Shown piece by piece: positions 16,771 to 24,920 of a stretch of 62,709 bases of DNA. The position numbers and the translations under genes are program-made. Positions within the stretch are counted from its first letter, which is position 1. Each line of letters begins with the position of its first letter. Below the pieces are notes generated by a model. The model ran no database searches. It saw only the letters and a list, made by a program, of their open reading frames with translations, and had not been told where the DNA came from. The DNA is from a virus, in the IMG/VR virus record IMGVR_UViG_3300042469_000158, positions 1-62,709 of that record. One strand, 5' to 3'.

Positions 16771-18455
16771 GCGGAATAATGCTTGTTTCTGTGGGGAACT
16801 CCTATGGGAGTGCCCCCGTAAATACTGTGGCTCCGGCAGTTACGGGAACAGCTACTGTTGGTTCTACGCTCACAACTACAAATGGCACATGGACAGGCTC
16901 ACCAGCACCAACATTCACATATCAATGGTTTAGAAGTCCTAGCACCTCAATTAGTGGCGCAACTTCGTCAACCTATGTGCTGGTTATAGGTGATCGTGGA
17001 TTTGGTATTTTTTGCCGAGTAACAGCTACTAATTCCGTTGCACCATCCGGGGTTACGGCTGATTCCAATACCACAGCAACAGTGACATCAGTCCCAGACG
17101 CACCTACTATTGGCACGGCAGCTTCCACAGGTGCTACAACTGCAACCGTTGCATTTACTCAGCCAGCAAACAATGGTGGGTCTACAATTACTTCTTACAC
17201 TGCTACAAGTTCGCCCGGCGGTATTACAGGAACTTTGAACCAAGCAGGGTCTGGAACAATTACAGTTACTGGGTTGTCTCCTTCCACTTCCTACACCTTT
17301 ACCGTCACGGCAACCAATGCAGTTGGTACAAGTGCGGCAAGTGCTGCTAGTAATAGCATCACAACGGATGTTGCGCGGCAGTTGTGGGTTTCGGGTAGAA
17401 ACAACTTTGGTCAGTTAGGTCAAGGCGATACCACAGACCTCTCATCCCCCACTCAAGTTGGCTCATTAACCAACTGGTCTGTGACGGATGGTGGAGAGCG
17501 ATTCACACTAGCTGTCAAGACAGATGGTACTCTTTGGTCTTGGGGCCGAGGGCAAACAGGTCAGTTGGGTTTAGGCAACACTACAGACTATTCCAGCCCT
17601 AAACAAGTAGGAGCACTAACTGGTTGGTTAAAAGTTAGTGCCGGGTACGGTTTTTCTCTAGCCACTAAGACAAACGGTACTCTTTGGTCTTGGGGTCAGA
17701 ACAGCGTTGGTCAGTTAGGTCAAAACAACCTTACTTACTTATCCAGCCCCGTGCAAGTTGGCGCATTAACTACTTGGGCTGAAATAGCTGCAGCCCCCGG
17801 CGGCAACTCTTCAATGGGTGTTAGCACCAGCGGAACGCTCTTTACATGGGGTCGGAACTACTTTGGTCAATTAGGCCTAGGTAATACTACAGATCGCTCA
17901 TCTCCTACTCAAGTTGGCGCATTGACTGCTTGGTCAAAAATTAGCATGGGCAGTAATATGAGTGCGGCAATTAAAACAGATGGCACTCTTTGGACTTGGG
18001 GCTATAACGGATTTGGTAAATTAGGTCTAGGGGATGCAAGCATATATCCAGTAAATGCCAACCGATCATCCCCCACTCAAGTTGGAGCTTTAACAAATTG
18101 GAGCGAGATTTCTTGTAATGGTGGTAGTAATATGATAGCCGTTAAGACAGACGGTACTCTTTGGTCTTGGGGGGCAAATAGTTATGGGGCTTTAGGTTTA
18201 GGCAACACTACAAATTATTCTTCTCCAAAACAAGTAGGCGCATTGACTGCTTGGAGTAAGGTCGCAGGCAATAATCACTTCTCAATAGCCCTAAAAACAG
18301 ACGGTACACTTTGGACATGGGGCCGAAACAACTTTGGTCAATTGGGCCAAGGTAATACTACTAATCGTTCAAGTCCCGTACAGGTTGGCGCATTGACTAC
18401 TTGGCTGACTATTTCTGCGGGATACAACTGGTTACTGGTTACTAAATCAACGTAA
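16767..18455 (+). CDS. Ig-like/FN3/RCC1-propeller tail or adhesion protein
   Basis: The GTG at 16767 overlaps the fibre stop (GTGA) with AGGA upstream; a TTG at 16743 is also in frame. The 562-residue product has an Ig-like domain (about residues 10-105), a fibronectin type III domain (about 108-200) and then seven copies of an RCC1-type repeat. Each repeat is close to LWSWGxNxxGQLGxGNTTxxSSPxQVGALTxW...KTDGT. Seven units make one complete seven-bladed propeller. It lies directly after the fibre gene, so receptor binding is likely. Confidence 0.85.
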   Translation: MSGIMLVSVGNSYGSAPVNTVAPAVTGTATVGSTLTTTNGTWTGSPAPTFTYQWFRSPSTSISGATSSTYVLVIGDRGFGIFCRVTATNSVAPSGVTADSNTTATVTSVPDAPTIGTAASTGATTATVAFTQPANNGGSTITSYTATSSPGGITGTLNQAGSGTITVTGLSPSTSYTFTVTATNAVGTSAASAASNSITTDVARQLWVSGRNNFGQLGQGDTTDLSSPTQVGSLTNWSVTDGGERFTLAVKTDGTLWSWGRGQTGQLGLGNTTDYSSPKQVGALTGWLKVSAGYGFSLATKTNGTLWSWGQNSVGQLGQNNLTYLSSPVQVGALTTWAEIAAAPGGNSSMGVSTSGTLFTWGRNYFGQLGLGNTTDRSSPTQVGALTAWSKISMGSNMSAAIKTDGTLWTWGYNGFGKLGLGDASIYPVNANRSSPTQVGALTNWSEISCNGGSNMIAVKTDGTLWSWGANSYGALGLGNTTNYSSPKQVGALTAWSKVAGNNHFSIALKTDGTLWTWGRNNFGQLGQGNTTNRSSPVQVGALTTWLTISAGYNWLLVTKST

Positions 18456-20224
18456 TGAAAAAACAATTAGCATTTCTCTCTGGTATTCCACGCAGCGGCA
18501 GTACGGTGTTGGCGGCTATCCTTAACCAAAACCCAATGACCCACGTTTCAACAACGTCTGGTCTGCTTCATGCGTTGGATGGCTTGGCTAATACATGGCA
18601 TTCTGCTGCTTTACTAAACGATAACGACCCTGAAAAAAATAAGCTGGCTCAAACGATGCGTGGTACGATTGATGCGTTTTATGAGAACGAGACTGCTCCA
18701 ATTATCATTGACAAATCCCGTGGTTGGCCTGCCGCGCAGATTATGTCTGCTATGTCCCAAGTCCTTGGAAAACCGCCTAAGATTATTGCTACGGTACGTT
18801 CAGTTCCTGACTGTGCGGCCAGTTTTTTACGTATTGCAAAGCCTGAAAATCTTGATGAATTCATGCACTCTGGTCAACTAATGAACCATCTCAAGGCCGC
18901 TTATATTTTGCTTCAAAGCGGCTATAGTTCTGCGCCTGAAAACTTTTTATTTGTTGAGTACGAAGATTTATTAGCAGACCCTAAAGCGCAACTGGCGCGT
19001 ATTCATACTTTTCTTGAGTTGCCTGATTTCTCCTACGACTTTGACAACATTGACGGCTCTACGGTAGCTGAAGAAGACGAGCAACTGCACGGTTATGCTG
19101 GCCTGCACGACGTCAAACCAAAGCTAGAAGCCCAACACAAACAAGACCCAAAAGACTTACTCAAATCTTATTACTCAGAGTTTTGTCAGCCTGAGTTCTG
19201 GCTAGATACCCCCCGAACAATGCCCGATATTCAGGCATTAGATTTACAGCTTGCAGCGTCCACAATAGGTGATTTTCAAGAAGGCTGGCGCTTGGCCCAG
19301 CAACTAGAAGCGGAAGAACCCAACAACCATCGCGCAGCCTACAATCGTGGCTGGTACTACCTGCGTCAAGGGCAGATTCAAAAAGGCTACCAATTGATGG
19401 ACAGGGGCCGACTAGCAAATGTGTTTGGTAACTCACGCCCCAGCGTACCTACCCAACAGTGGGACGGCAAGACCAAGGGCATTGTGTTGCTCAATCTTGA
19501 AGGTGGTTTGGGTGATCAGATTCATCAAGTGCGCTACGCCAAGTACATTGCCGCACGAGGATGTAAGGTCATTGTTGCGTGTTCGAAGCAACTAGCATCA
19601 CTGTTTGTTGATGTTGAAGGTGTGTCATCAGTCATTCAGCATGAGGCAGTGTTTGGTATTTATCACGACTTCTGGGTTGCTGGTATGTCGGCTGTAGTTC
19701 CCCTTGGCTTTGAATTGGCGGATCTCTCTGGCGCTCCGTATATAACTAAGCCTGTGACTATCAAAAGCCGCAAGAAGCAAATTGGTTTACGCTGGCAGGG
19801 CAACAGCAAGTTTGAACATGAGCACCACAAGAAGTTCCCCTATGATTTAATGTTTGAGGCTGTAAAGGACGCTGACGCTGAGTTTATTTCCCTACAACGG
19901 GATGAGGGTGTAGATGCTTGCCCAGCTTGGGTAAAACAAGTCCCCTTACAGTCATGGGAAGACACTCGCACTGCCGTGGCAAGTTGTGACTTGGTAATCA
20001 GCTCCTGTACCTCGGTAGGCCACTTAGCAGCCGCTATGGGCATTCAAACGTGGACAATTACACCCATCATGCCTTACTTCTTGTACGCACTTGAAGGCGA
20101 GGACACACCATACTATGATTCAATGAAACTGATTCGCCAAGAAGTGTTTGGGGATTGGCAAGCCCCGTTTAACCGTATCAAAGACCGTTTGGGCCATAAA
20201 CCCGCATTAAGGAGCGTTGCATGA
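18455..20224 (+). CDS. Sulfotransferase-TPR-glycosyltransferase (GT9-like) fusion
   Basis: This is a 589-residue multidomain enzyme. Residues 1-240 resemble a PAPS-dependent sulfotransferase: the 5'-phosphosulfate loop SGIPRSGSTVL at 9-19, and KIIATVRSVPDCAASF as the 3'-phosphate region. Residues about 250-320 are TPR-like (DFQEGWRLAQQLEAEEPNNHRAAYNRGWYY). The C-terminal 260 residues have a GLGDQIHQVRYAKYI start and a CTSVGHLAAAMG motif, as in GT9/heptosyltransferase-like domains. No signal peptide. It begins an accessory cassette that makes activated heptose, so both sulfation and sugar transfer to a surface glycan or fibre are plausible. Confidence 0.78.
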   Translation: MKKQLAFLSGIPRSGSTVLAAILNQNPMTHVSTTSGLLHALDGLANTWHSAALLNDNDPEKNKLAQTMRGTIDAFYENETAPIIIDKSRGWPAAQIMSAMSQVLGKPPKIIATVRSVPDCAASFLRIAKPENLDEFMHSGQLMNHLKAAYILLQSGYSSAPENFLFVEYEDLLADPKAQLARIHTFLELPDFSYDFDNIDGSTVAEEDEQLHGYAGLHDVKPKLEAQHKQDPKDLLKSYYSEFCQPEFWLDTPRTMPDIQALDLQLAASTIGDFQEGWRLAQQLEAEEPNNHRAAYNRGWYYLRQGQIQKGYQLMDRGRLANVFGNSRPSVPTQQWDGKTKGIVLLNLEGGLGDQIHQVRYAKYIAARGCKVIVACSKQLASLFVDVEGVSSVIQHEAVFGIYHDFWVAGMSAVVPLGFELADLSGAPYITKPVTIKSRKKQIGLRWQGNSKFEHEHHKKFPYDLMFEAVKDADAEFISLQRDEGVDACPAWVKQVPLQSWEDTRTAVASCDLVISSCTSVGHLAAAMGIQTWTITPIMPYFLYALEGEDTPYYDSMKLIRQEVFGDWQAPFNRIKDRLGHKPALRSVA

Positions 20225-20613
20225 GTAATAATTTATTTGTTCGAATTCAAAACAATCAAGTTACCGACTGCTGGGATACGCCGCCTCCTGCTGGTCAAGA
20301 TGGTTGGAAATCAGCCGTTGAAGTTCGTCCCGCCATTCAAGCTGGTCGTCAAGGCTATACGGCCCATCGCTTTGATATCAACACTGACCCTGTTCAAATC
20401 ATCTGGGACACATACGAAATCTCTGTTGATGACCGCAAAGCAAACATGAAAGCCAACGCCAACATGAGTTTTCAGATGGAGATGCAACGTCAGGCGCAGA
20501 ATCCTGCAAACTATGATCCCGCTGCTCTTACCGCTGTACAAGCCGCCGTTGCCCCCAAGATTGCCGCTATCGAAGCCGCTACAACTCACGACGAACTGGA
20601 CGCACTATTATGA
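20221..20613 (+). CDS. Hypothetical fibre-region protein
   Basis: This 130-residue product has a beta-strand N-terminus (NLFVRIQNNQVTDCWDTPPPAGQDGWKSAVEV) and a helical C-terminus (ALTAVQAAVAPKIAAIEAATTHDELDALL). This resembles tail-fibre assembly or chaperone-like proteins encoded next to fibres. It overlaps the preceding and following genes by 4 bases each (ATGA). It has no enzymatic motif and is the one apparently structural gene inside the sugar cassette. Confidence 0.68.
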   Translation: MSNNLFVRIQNNQVTDCWDTPPPAGQDGWKSAVEVRPAIQAGRQGYTAHRFDINTDPVQIIWDTYEISVDDRKANMKANANMSFQMEMQRQAQNPANYDPAALTAVQAAVAPKIAAIEAATTHDELDALL

Positions 20614-21395
20614 AAAGAATCTTAGTCATGGGTTTGCCCGGTGCGGGTAAGACTACTTTAGCCCAACAAATCCTTGAGCACTTGCAGAACGAACGCAAGA
20701 CAGTCATGTGGCTAAACGCTGATGATGTTCGCAAGAAATTCAACGACTGGGACTTCTCCCACGAAGGCCGCATTCGTCAGAGCTTGCGGATGCGTGAGCT
20801 TGCTGACAGCTACGATGTGGATTTTGTGATCTGCGACTTTGTTGCCCCCCTTGTGGAGATGCGTAACAACTTTAAAGCTGATTGGACTATCTGGGTGGAC
20901 ACCATTGACCAAGGTCGGTTTGAGGATACTAACAAGGTGTTCATTCCTCCCAAGGAATATGACTTCAGGATCACGGAGCAGAAGTCTGAGAAGTGGGGTG
21001 AGTTTATTGCCGCACACATCTTGGATAACCGCCGCCGCCCTGTGTTTGACTGGCAAAAAGAAACAGTTCAAATGCTTGGCAGATGGCAACCTTGGCATGC
21101 AGGACACCGTAAGCTGTTTGAAAGAGCACTGGCGAAAACTGGTCAGGTTGTAATTCAGATTAGAGATTGTCAGGGCTGGAACGGCTCTAACCCGTTTGCC
21201 GCCAATCAGGTCAAAGAGTTTATTAGCCGCGACTTAGACACTTTGTATCAAGGTCAGTACGAGGTTCAATTGGTTCCTAACATTGTGAACATTACCTACG
21301 GGCGTGATGTTGGATACAAGATTGAGCAGGAATCTTTTGATGATGCTACCCACGCTATCTCGGCAACCAAGATACGCAAAGAGATGGGTGTGTGA
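20610..21395 (+). CDS. APS-kinase-like/nucleotidyltransferase fusion
   Basis: This is a 261-residue two-domain protein. The N-terminal half has a P-loop (GLPGAGKTT, residues 8-16) and LNADDVRKKFNDWDFSHEGR, recalling the CysC segment after its P-loop. This suggests conversion of APS to PAPS. The C-terminal half has HAGH (163-166) within GRWQPWHAGH and ends ISATKIRKEM, the signature of cytidylyl/adenylyltransferases of the HxGH superfamily. Together with the upstream sulfotransferase it could supply PAPS. The nucleotidyltransferase substrate is unknown. An alternative for the N-terminal half is another small-molecule kinase. Confidence 0.7.
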   Translation: MKRILVMGLPGAGKTTLAQQILEHLQNERKTVMWLNADDVRKKFNDWDFSHEGRIRQSLRMRELADSYDVDFVICDFVAPLVEMRNNFKADWTIWVDTIDQGRFEDTNKVFIPPKEYDFRITEQKSEKWGEFIAAHILDNRRRPVFDWQKETVQMLGRWQPWHAGHRKLFERALAKTGQVVIQIRDCQGWNGSNPFAANQVKEFISRDLDTLYQGQYEVQLVPNIVNITYGRDVGYKIEQESFDDATHAISATKIRKEMGV

Positions 21396-21826
21396 TTGTC
21401 TTTACCAACGGGTGCTTTGATGTGCTCCACCGTGGGCACGTTGAGTATTTGGAGAAATCCAAAGCCCTTGGCAAGTGGTTGATTGTTGGTTTAAACTCAG
21501 ATGCGTCTGTACGGGAACTCAAACCCGGCAGACCTATCAATTCCCAAGATGACCGCATGGCTGTCCTTATGGCGCTTAGATGCGTAGATGAAGTTATTAT
21601 TTTTGACGAGCCAACACCGCTTGAGCTAATCCAACGGATTAGTCCGGACATCATTACAAAGGGTGGAGACTACAGCCCTAATCAAGTTGTAGGGGCAAGA
21701 ATTGTCAAACAAACAATTATCATTCCATTCCTAGACGGATATTCATCTACAAGGATTATCAATGAGGCTCAAGGGAATAGTAGACAAAGGCTGGGGTTCG
21801 GAGCTAATCTGGGCGACCAACGATAA
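21392..21826 (+). CDS. rfaE2: D-glycero-beta-D-manno-heptose 1-phosphate adenylyltransferase
   Basis: This 144-residue protein corresponds to the C-terminal domain of HldE. It has FTNGCFDVLHRGHVEYLE with the HRGH nucleotide-binding motif, LNSDASVRELK, RPINSQDDRMAVLMALRCVDEVIIFDEPTPLELI and PDIITKGGDY. It joins heptose-1-phosphate with ATP to give ADP-D,D-heptose. The GTG start overlaps the preceding stop (GTGA). The C-terminus runs on about 20 residues beyond the usual end and overlaps the cupin gene by 65 bases. The related kinase is encoded separately at 22398. Confidence 0.88.
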   Translation: MIVFTNGCFDVLHRGHVEYLEKSKALGKWLIVGLNSDASVRELKPGRPINSQDDRMAVLMALRCVDEVIIFDEPTPLELIQRISPDIITKGGDYSPNQVVGARIVKQTIIIPFLDGYSSTRIINEAQGNSRQRLGFGANLGDQR

Positions 21827-22115
21827 ATACTGCGGGAAGCTGATGACCTTTCGCAAGGGTGCTAAGTTCTCCATGCACTTTCATGCTGAGAAAGACGAGA
21901 CTTGGCTAGTCCAAGGTGGTCTGTTCAAGGTCATCTGGATTGACACCAAAGATGCCAGCCGACATGAAGAAATACTAAACGTAGGCGATACATGGCACAA
22001 CCCGCCATTCATGCCTCACCAGCTAATCTGCCTAGTATCAGGGGCTATTATGGAAGTCTCAACTGCTGATTCTGTAGAAGACAACTATCGTGTGGAGCCG
22101 GGGGATAGCCAGTGA
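21762..22115 (+). CDS. Cupin, sugar-phosphate isomerase-like
   Basis: This 117-residue single-domain cupin has KFSMHFHAEKDETWLVQGG, giving the metal-binding HxH...E pattern. A second motif contains PPFMPHQL. This pattern is typical of mannose-6-phosphate isomerase-like and sugar-epimerase-related cupins. It starts inside rfaE2 without a clear ribosome-binding site, so translational coupling is likely. In the cassette it could isomerise a sugar phosphate or stabilise the product. The substrate cannot be read from the sequence. Confidence 0.78.
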   Translation: MRLKGIVDKGWGSELIWATNDKYCGKLMTFRKGAKFSMHFHAEKDETWLVQGGLFKVIWIDTKDASRHEEILNVGDTWHNPPFMPHQLICLVSGAIMEVSTADSVEDNYRVEPGDSQ

Positions 22116-22420
22116 AGTACATGGTGGACATTGACGGCACGATCTGCAACAGTCCCTCCAGCGACTACACGCAGTCCACCCCGTACATGGATCGCATCGA
22201 GCGCATTAACCGCTTGATGGATGATGGCCATGAAGTCCACTACTGGACAGCCAGAGGCGGCAACAGCGGCAAGAACTGGTCTGACTTCACGGTTGGCCAA
22301 CTGGCAAGCTGGGGCTGCAAGTACACCACGGTGAATTTCAAGAAGCCCGTATACGATATTTGGATAGACGACAAAGCTGTCAACTCGGAGACTTACTTTG
22401 AAAATCATAGCCATCGGTGA
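22112..22420 (+). CDS. HAD-like phosphatase
   Basis: This 102-residue protein starts with VDIDGTIC (HAD motif I, DxDGT). It has HYWTARGGNSG (motif II type) and ends with KPVYDIWIDDKA (motif IV DD). It is shorter than GmhB (about 190 residues) and belongs with the compact phage and capsule-locus HAD proteins. In context it is the best candidate for removing the phosphate at C7 of heptose-1,7-bisphosphate, although its family is usually annotated only as hydrolase. The GTG start overlaps the cupin stop. Confidence 0.8.
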   Translation: MKYMVDIDGTICNSPSSDYTQSTPYMDRIERINRLMDDGHEVHYWTARGGNSGKNWSDFTVGQLASWGCKYTTVNFKKPVYDIWIDDKAVNSETYFENHSHR

Positions 22421-23111
22421 CGGTTGCATCGACGAATACCGCTACGGGGAAATTTGGAGAGTAAATCCGGAGTCGTCTGCGCCCCTGTTGAACTTTGACC
22501 AGAGCGAGGAGAGGATGGGCATGGCATTCAATGTGGCCCAGAACCTGAAAGCGTTTGGCGCTTTGGTTGACCTCTTTGTTCCTGACAGGCTATCCCGCAA
22601 GATCAGGTACATCGACAGGCGCACGGGTGAGCACTTGCTTCGTGTGGATCATGACGTAGAGGCTAAAGAGTTTGACTTTGACTTAGATTACCGTGGCATT
22701 GACGCAATTGTAATCTCTGACTACAACAAGGGTTTCGTAAGTGATAAGACCATTCTGAACTTGCGCCAGCAGTTCAAAGGCCCGATTTACATGGACACCA
22801 AAAAAAAGAACCTTGCGGACTTCCCTGACATCTACATTAAGATCAACGAGCGGGAGCTGTTTGAGTCCACATCCCTACCCGCTGGCGACAGGCTTATCGT
22901 AACTCGCGGCTCCAAGGGGTGCGGTTACATGGACAAGATGTACCCAGCCAAGCCTATTGAGGTGTTAGATGTCTGTGGGGCTGGTGATGTGTTCCTTGCC
23001 GCCATGGTGGTCAAGCACCTAGAGACTGGCGACATGAGCAAGGCCCTGCCATTTGCCAACGAAAAAGCGGCAATATCCTGCCAGAGAATTGGGGCGGTAT
23101 GCGTATCCTGA
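22398..23111 (+). CDS. rfaE1: D-glycero-beta-D-manno-heptose 7-phosphate kinase
   Basis: This 237-residue PfkB-family kinase corresponds to the N-terminal domain of HldE. It has GDGCIDEYRYGEIWRVNPESSAP, GMAFNVAQNL, VISDYNKGF, IKINERELF and the catalytic DVCGAGDVF loop near the C-terminus. It phosphorylates heptose-7-phosphate at C1. It is about 80 residues shorter than the usual domain, mainly in the lid region between residues 55 and 75. The TTG start overlaps the HAD gene by 23 bases. The key Asp of GAGD is intact. Confidence 0.85.
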   Translation: MKIIAIGDGCIDEYRYGEIWRVNPESSAPLLNFDQSEERMGMAFNVAQNLKAFGALVDLFVPDRLSRKIRYIDRRTGEHLLRVDHDVEAKEFDFDLDYRGIDAIVISDYNKGFVSDKTILNLRQQFKGPIYMDTKKKNLADFPDIYIKINERELFESTSLPAGDRLIVTRGSKGCGYMDKMYPAKPIEVLDVCGAGDVFLAAMVVKHLETGDMSKALPFANEKAAISCQRIGAVCVS

Positions 23112-23854
23112 TTACTGGGCACAAGGGCTTCATTGGCCAGAACATGGTCAAGGCCCTGTCAGAGCACGACCTCAACCTGTGTGAGTGGGGCGACCAGTAT
23201 TCCCTCTATGGAATAGATAGGGTCATCCACCTTGGGGCTATATCGGATACTCGTTGTCAGGATTGGCCTGCTCTACGCAAGCAGAACGTGGGCTTCTCAA
23301 TTATCCTGATTGAGCAGTGCCAGAAGTACGGCATCCCCATCCAGATCGCCTCCTCGGCTTCGGTCTATGGCCCGGAAAACACCACTTTCAACGAGGATGA
23401 CCCGGTAGCGCCAGCCAATCTGTACGCCGAGTCCAAGGCACTGGTGGAGCAATACTTTCGGGAGATGACGCCAACCTCGCCTGTGCAAATATTCAGGTAC
23501 TTTAACGTGTACGGCCCTCATGAGGATCACAAAGGCGATCAAGCCTCACCGTTTCACAAGTTTCGGGAGCAGGCCAAGGCCGGAACAATCAAAATTTTTG
23601 AGGGTAGTGCCGGGTTTAAACGTGACTTTATCCATGTAGATTGGGTTATTGACGTTCACAAAAAGTTTTTTAAAGTAAGTGAGTCAGGCATTTGGAATGT
23701 TGGAACTGGAAAAACTTTGTCCTTTTTGGACGTTGCACACTTGGCAGCAAATGAATTTTCAGCGAAAATAGAAACTATTCCAATGCCCATTTTGGGCGGG
23801 TATCAAATGTATACGTGTGCTGACATGACCAAACTAAACAGGATACTAAAGTGA
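23099..23854 (+). CDS. hldD: ADP-L-glycero-D-manno-heptose 6-epimerase
   Basis: This 251-residue short-chain dehydrogenase/epimerase has the NAD(P)-binding GHKGFIG at residues 7-13, catalytic SSASVYG and YAESK. HldD-specific segments are present: RYFNVYGPHEDHKG, FEGSAGFKRDFIHVD and YQMYTCADMTKL. It converts ADP-D,D-heptose to ADP-L,D-heptose, the donor for LPS core. It is shorter than the usual 310 residues by the C-terminal tail and internal loops. The ATG overlaps the kinase gene by 13 bases. It closes the sugar cassette. Confidence 0.9.
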   Translation: MRILITGHKGFIGQNMVKALSEHDLNLCEWGDQYSLYGIDRVIHLGAISDTRCQDWPALRKQNVGFSIILIEQCQKYGIPIQIASSASVYGPENTTFNEDDPVAPANLYAESKALVEQYFREMTPTSPVQIFRYFNVYGPHEDHKGDQASPFHKFREQAKAGTIKIFEGSAGFKRDFIHVDWVIDVHKKFFKVSESGIWNVGTGKTLSFLDVAHLAANEFSAKIETIPMPILGGYQMYTCADMTKLNRILK

Positions 23855-23943
23855 GGGACTGGGTCGAAGCATTTATTGCGGCGGCCCTTATAGCCGCCTT
23901 TATTGTGTGGAACACGTTTACCATTATTTGGATATGGAGTTGA
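23851..23943 (+). CDS. 30-residue membrane peptide
   Basis: A GTG start overlaps the hldD stop (GTGA). The frame runs 30 codons to a TGA one base before the next ATG. The peptide MRDWVEAFIAAALIAAFIVW... is a single hydrophobic helix ending TIIWIWS. Position between the sugar cassette and lysis genes suggests a small lysis or membrane regulator. Its perfect fit between two genes is the main argument that it is real. Confidence 0.55.
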   Translation: MRDWVEAFIAAALIAAFIVWNTFTIIWIWS

Positions 23944-23944
23944 T

Positions 23945-24400
23945 ATGGTTGATCTTGCCAAAGCCATTGGGGCTGTTGCCGCAAGTGTTGCTGCACTAGG
24001 TGGCAGTTACACACTTGCCGACAAGTTTGGCTTGCTTGACCGGGCCATCATCGAATGGACTCCAGAGCATTTTAAAATTGTGGCCGAGGCGGGTAAACCC
24101 ATCAACGTGACGGTTGCACGGATTAAAAAACGGGACGACTGCTCTGTTGAGAGCTTCACGCCAAGCATCCGTGATGCGGCAGGTATGGTGCATGAGGCAA
24201 CCACTACGGCAAGCAAGTTCAGTGGGCCAGCAGGGCCAGAAATTGACACGTTCACATATCAACTCACGATGGTGAGAAAAGAAAAGATTGCCCCCGGCAA
24301 GGCCACTTTGCTGGCGACCATCAAATACAAATGCCCTGAAGGTGAGCGTGTTGTGCAGTATCCCCGCCATCCCAACCTTAGTTTTGACTTGAAGGGATAA
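23945..24400 (+). CDS. Membrane-anchored hypothetical lysis-region protein
   Basis: The ATG at 23945 is preferred over an earlier in-frame ATG at 23903 that would overlap the membrane peptide. The 151-residue product has an N-terminal hydrophobic stretch (AKAIGAVAASVAALGGSYTLA) followed by a soluble beta-rich domain. It has two Cys residues and a Lys/Pro-rich end. It may be exported, an Ig-like periplasmic domain on an anchor. It precedes the endolysin by 4 bases. A spanin role is possible but no clear motif supports it. Confidence 0.65.
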   Translation: MVDLAKAIGAVAASVAALGGSYTLADKFGLLDRAIIEWTPEHFKIVAEAGKPINVTVARIKKRDDCSVESFTPSIRDAAGMVHEATTTASKFSGPAGPEIDTFTYQLTMVRKEKIAPGKATLLATIKYKCPEGERVVQYPRHPNLSFDLKG

Positions 24401-24404
24401 AGAA

Positions 24405-24920
24405 ATGGCCCAGTTTGAACCCGCCTTTGAGCTAATGATGCAAGACGAGGGCGGCTACGTCCTTCATGAAGTACCCGGCGACACGGGTGGTATGACTTAT
24501 GCAGGTATTGCCCGTAACAAGAATCCTCAGTGGCCCGGTTGGGCGTTAGTGGACAAGAAAGAGTTAGGTGGCTCCCTGACGCCTATGGTGCGTGAGTTTT
24601 ACCGTACAGAGTTTTGGGACAAGATGCGCGGTAACGAGATTTCAAACCAAGACGTGGCCAACACCATCTTCAATTTTGGCGTGAACGCTGGTATGGGCAT
24701 GGCTGTGAAGCTGGCGCAACTCGTGGTAGGTGCTACCCCCGATGGTGGCATCGGCGCTAAGACTGTAGAAAAGCTCAACCAGATTACTGACGGTCAGCGG
24801 TTTAAAGAGTCCTACGCCTTGGCAAAGATTGCCCGCTACGTTGAGATTTGCAACAAGAACCCCGTGCAAGTTAAGTTCCTCAAGGGCTGGCTAAACCGCA
24901 CACTGAAAGGTTTGAAATGA
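24405..24920 (+). CDS. Endolysin, GH108-type lysozyme
   Basis: This 171-residue muramidase has EGGYVLHEVPGDTGGMTYAGIARN at residues 15-38, where Glu15 of the EGGY motif is the expected catalytic acid. FEPAFELMMQDEGGY is the typical GH108 opening. The C-terminal half (VGATPDGGIGAKTVEKLNQ) matches the associated peptidoglycan-binding fold. It has no signal peptide, so release needs the holin at 24917. It overlaps that gene by 4 bases. Confidence 0.9.
   Translation: MAQFEPAFELMMQDEGGYVLHEVPGDTGGMTYAGIARNKNPQWPGWALVDKKELGGSLTPMVREFYRTEFWDKMRGNEISNQDVANTIFNFGVNAGMGMAVKLAQLVVGATPDGGIGAKTVEKLNQITDGQRFKESYALAKIARYVEICNKNPVQVKFLKGWLNRTLKGLK

Noticed and set aside
15571-18455. Diversity-generating retroelement acting on the fibre or propeller gene
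   Set aside because: No reverse transcriptase gene or template repeat was found anywhere in the window.
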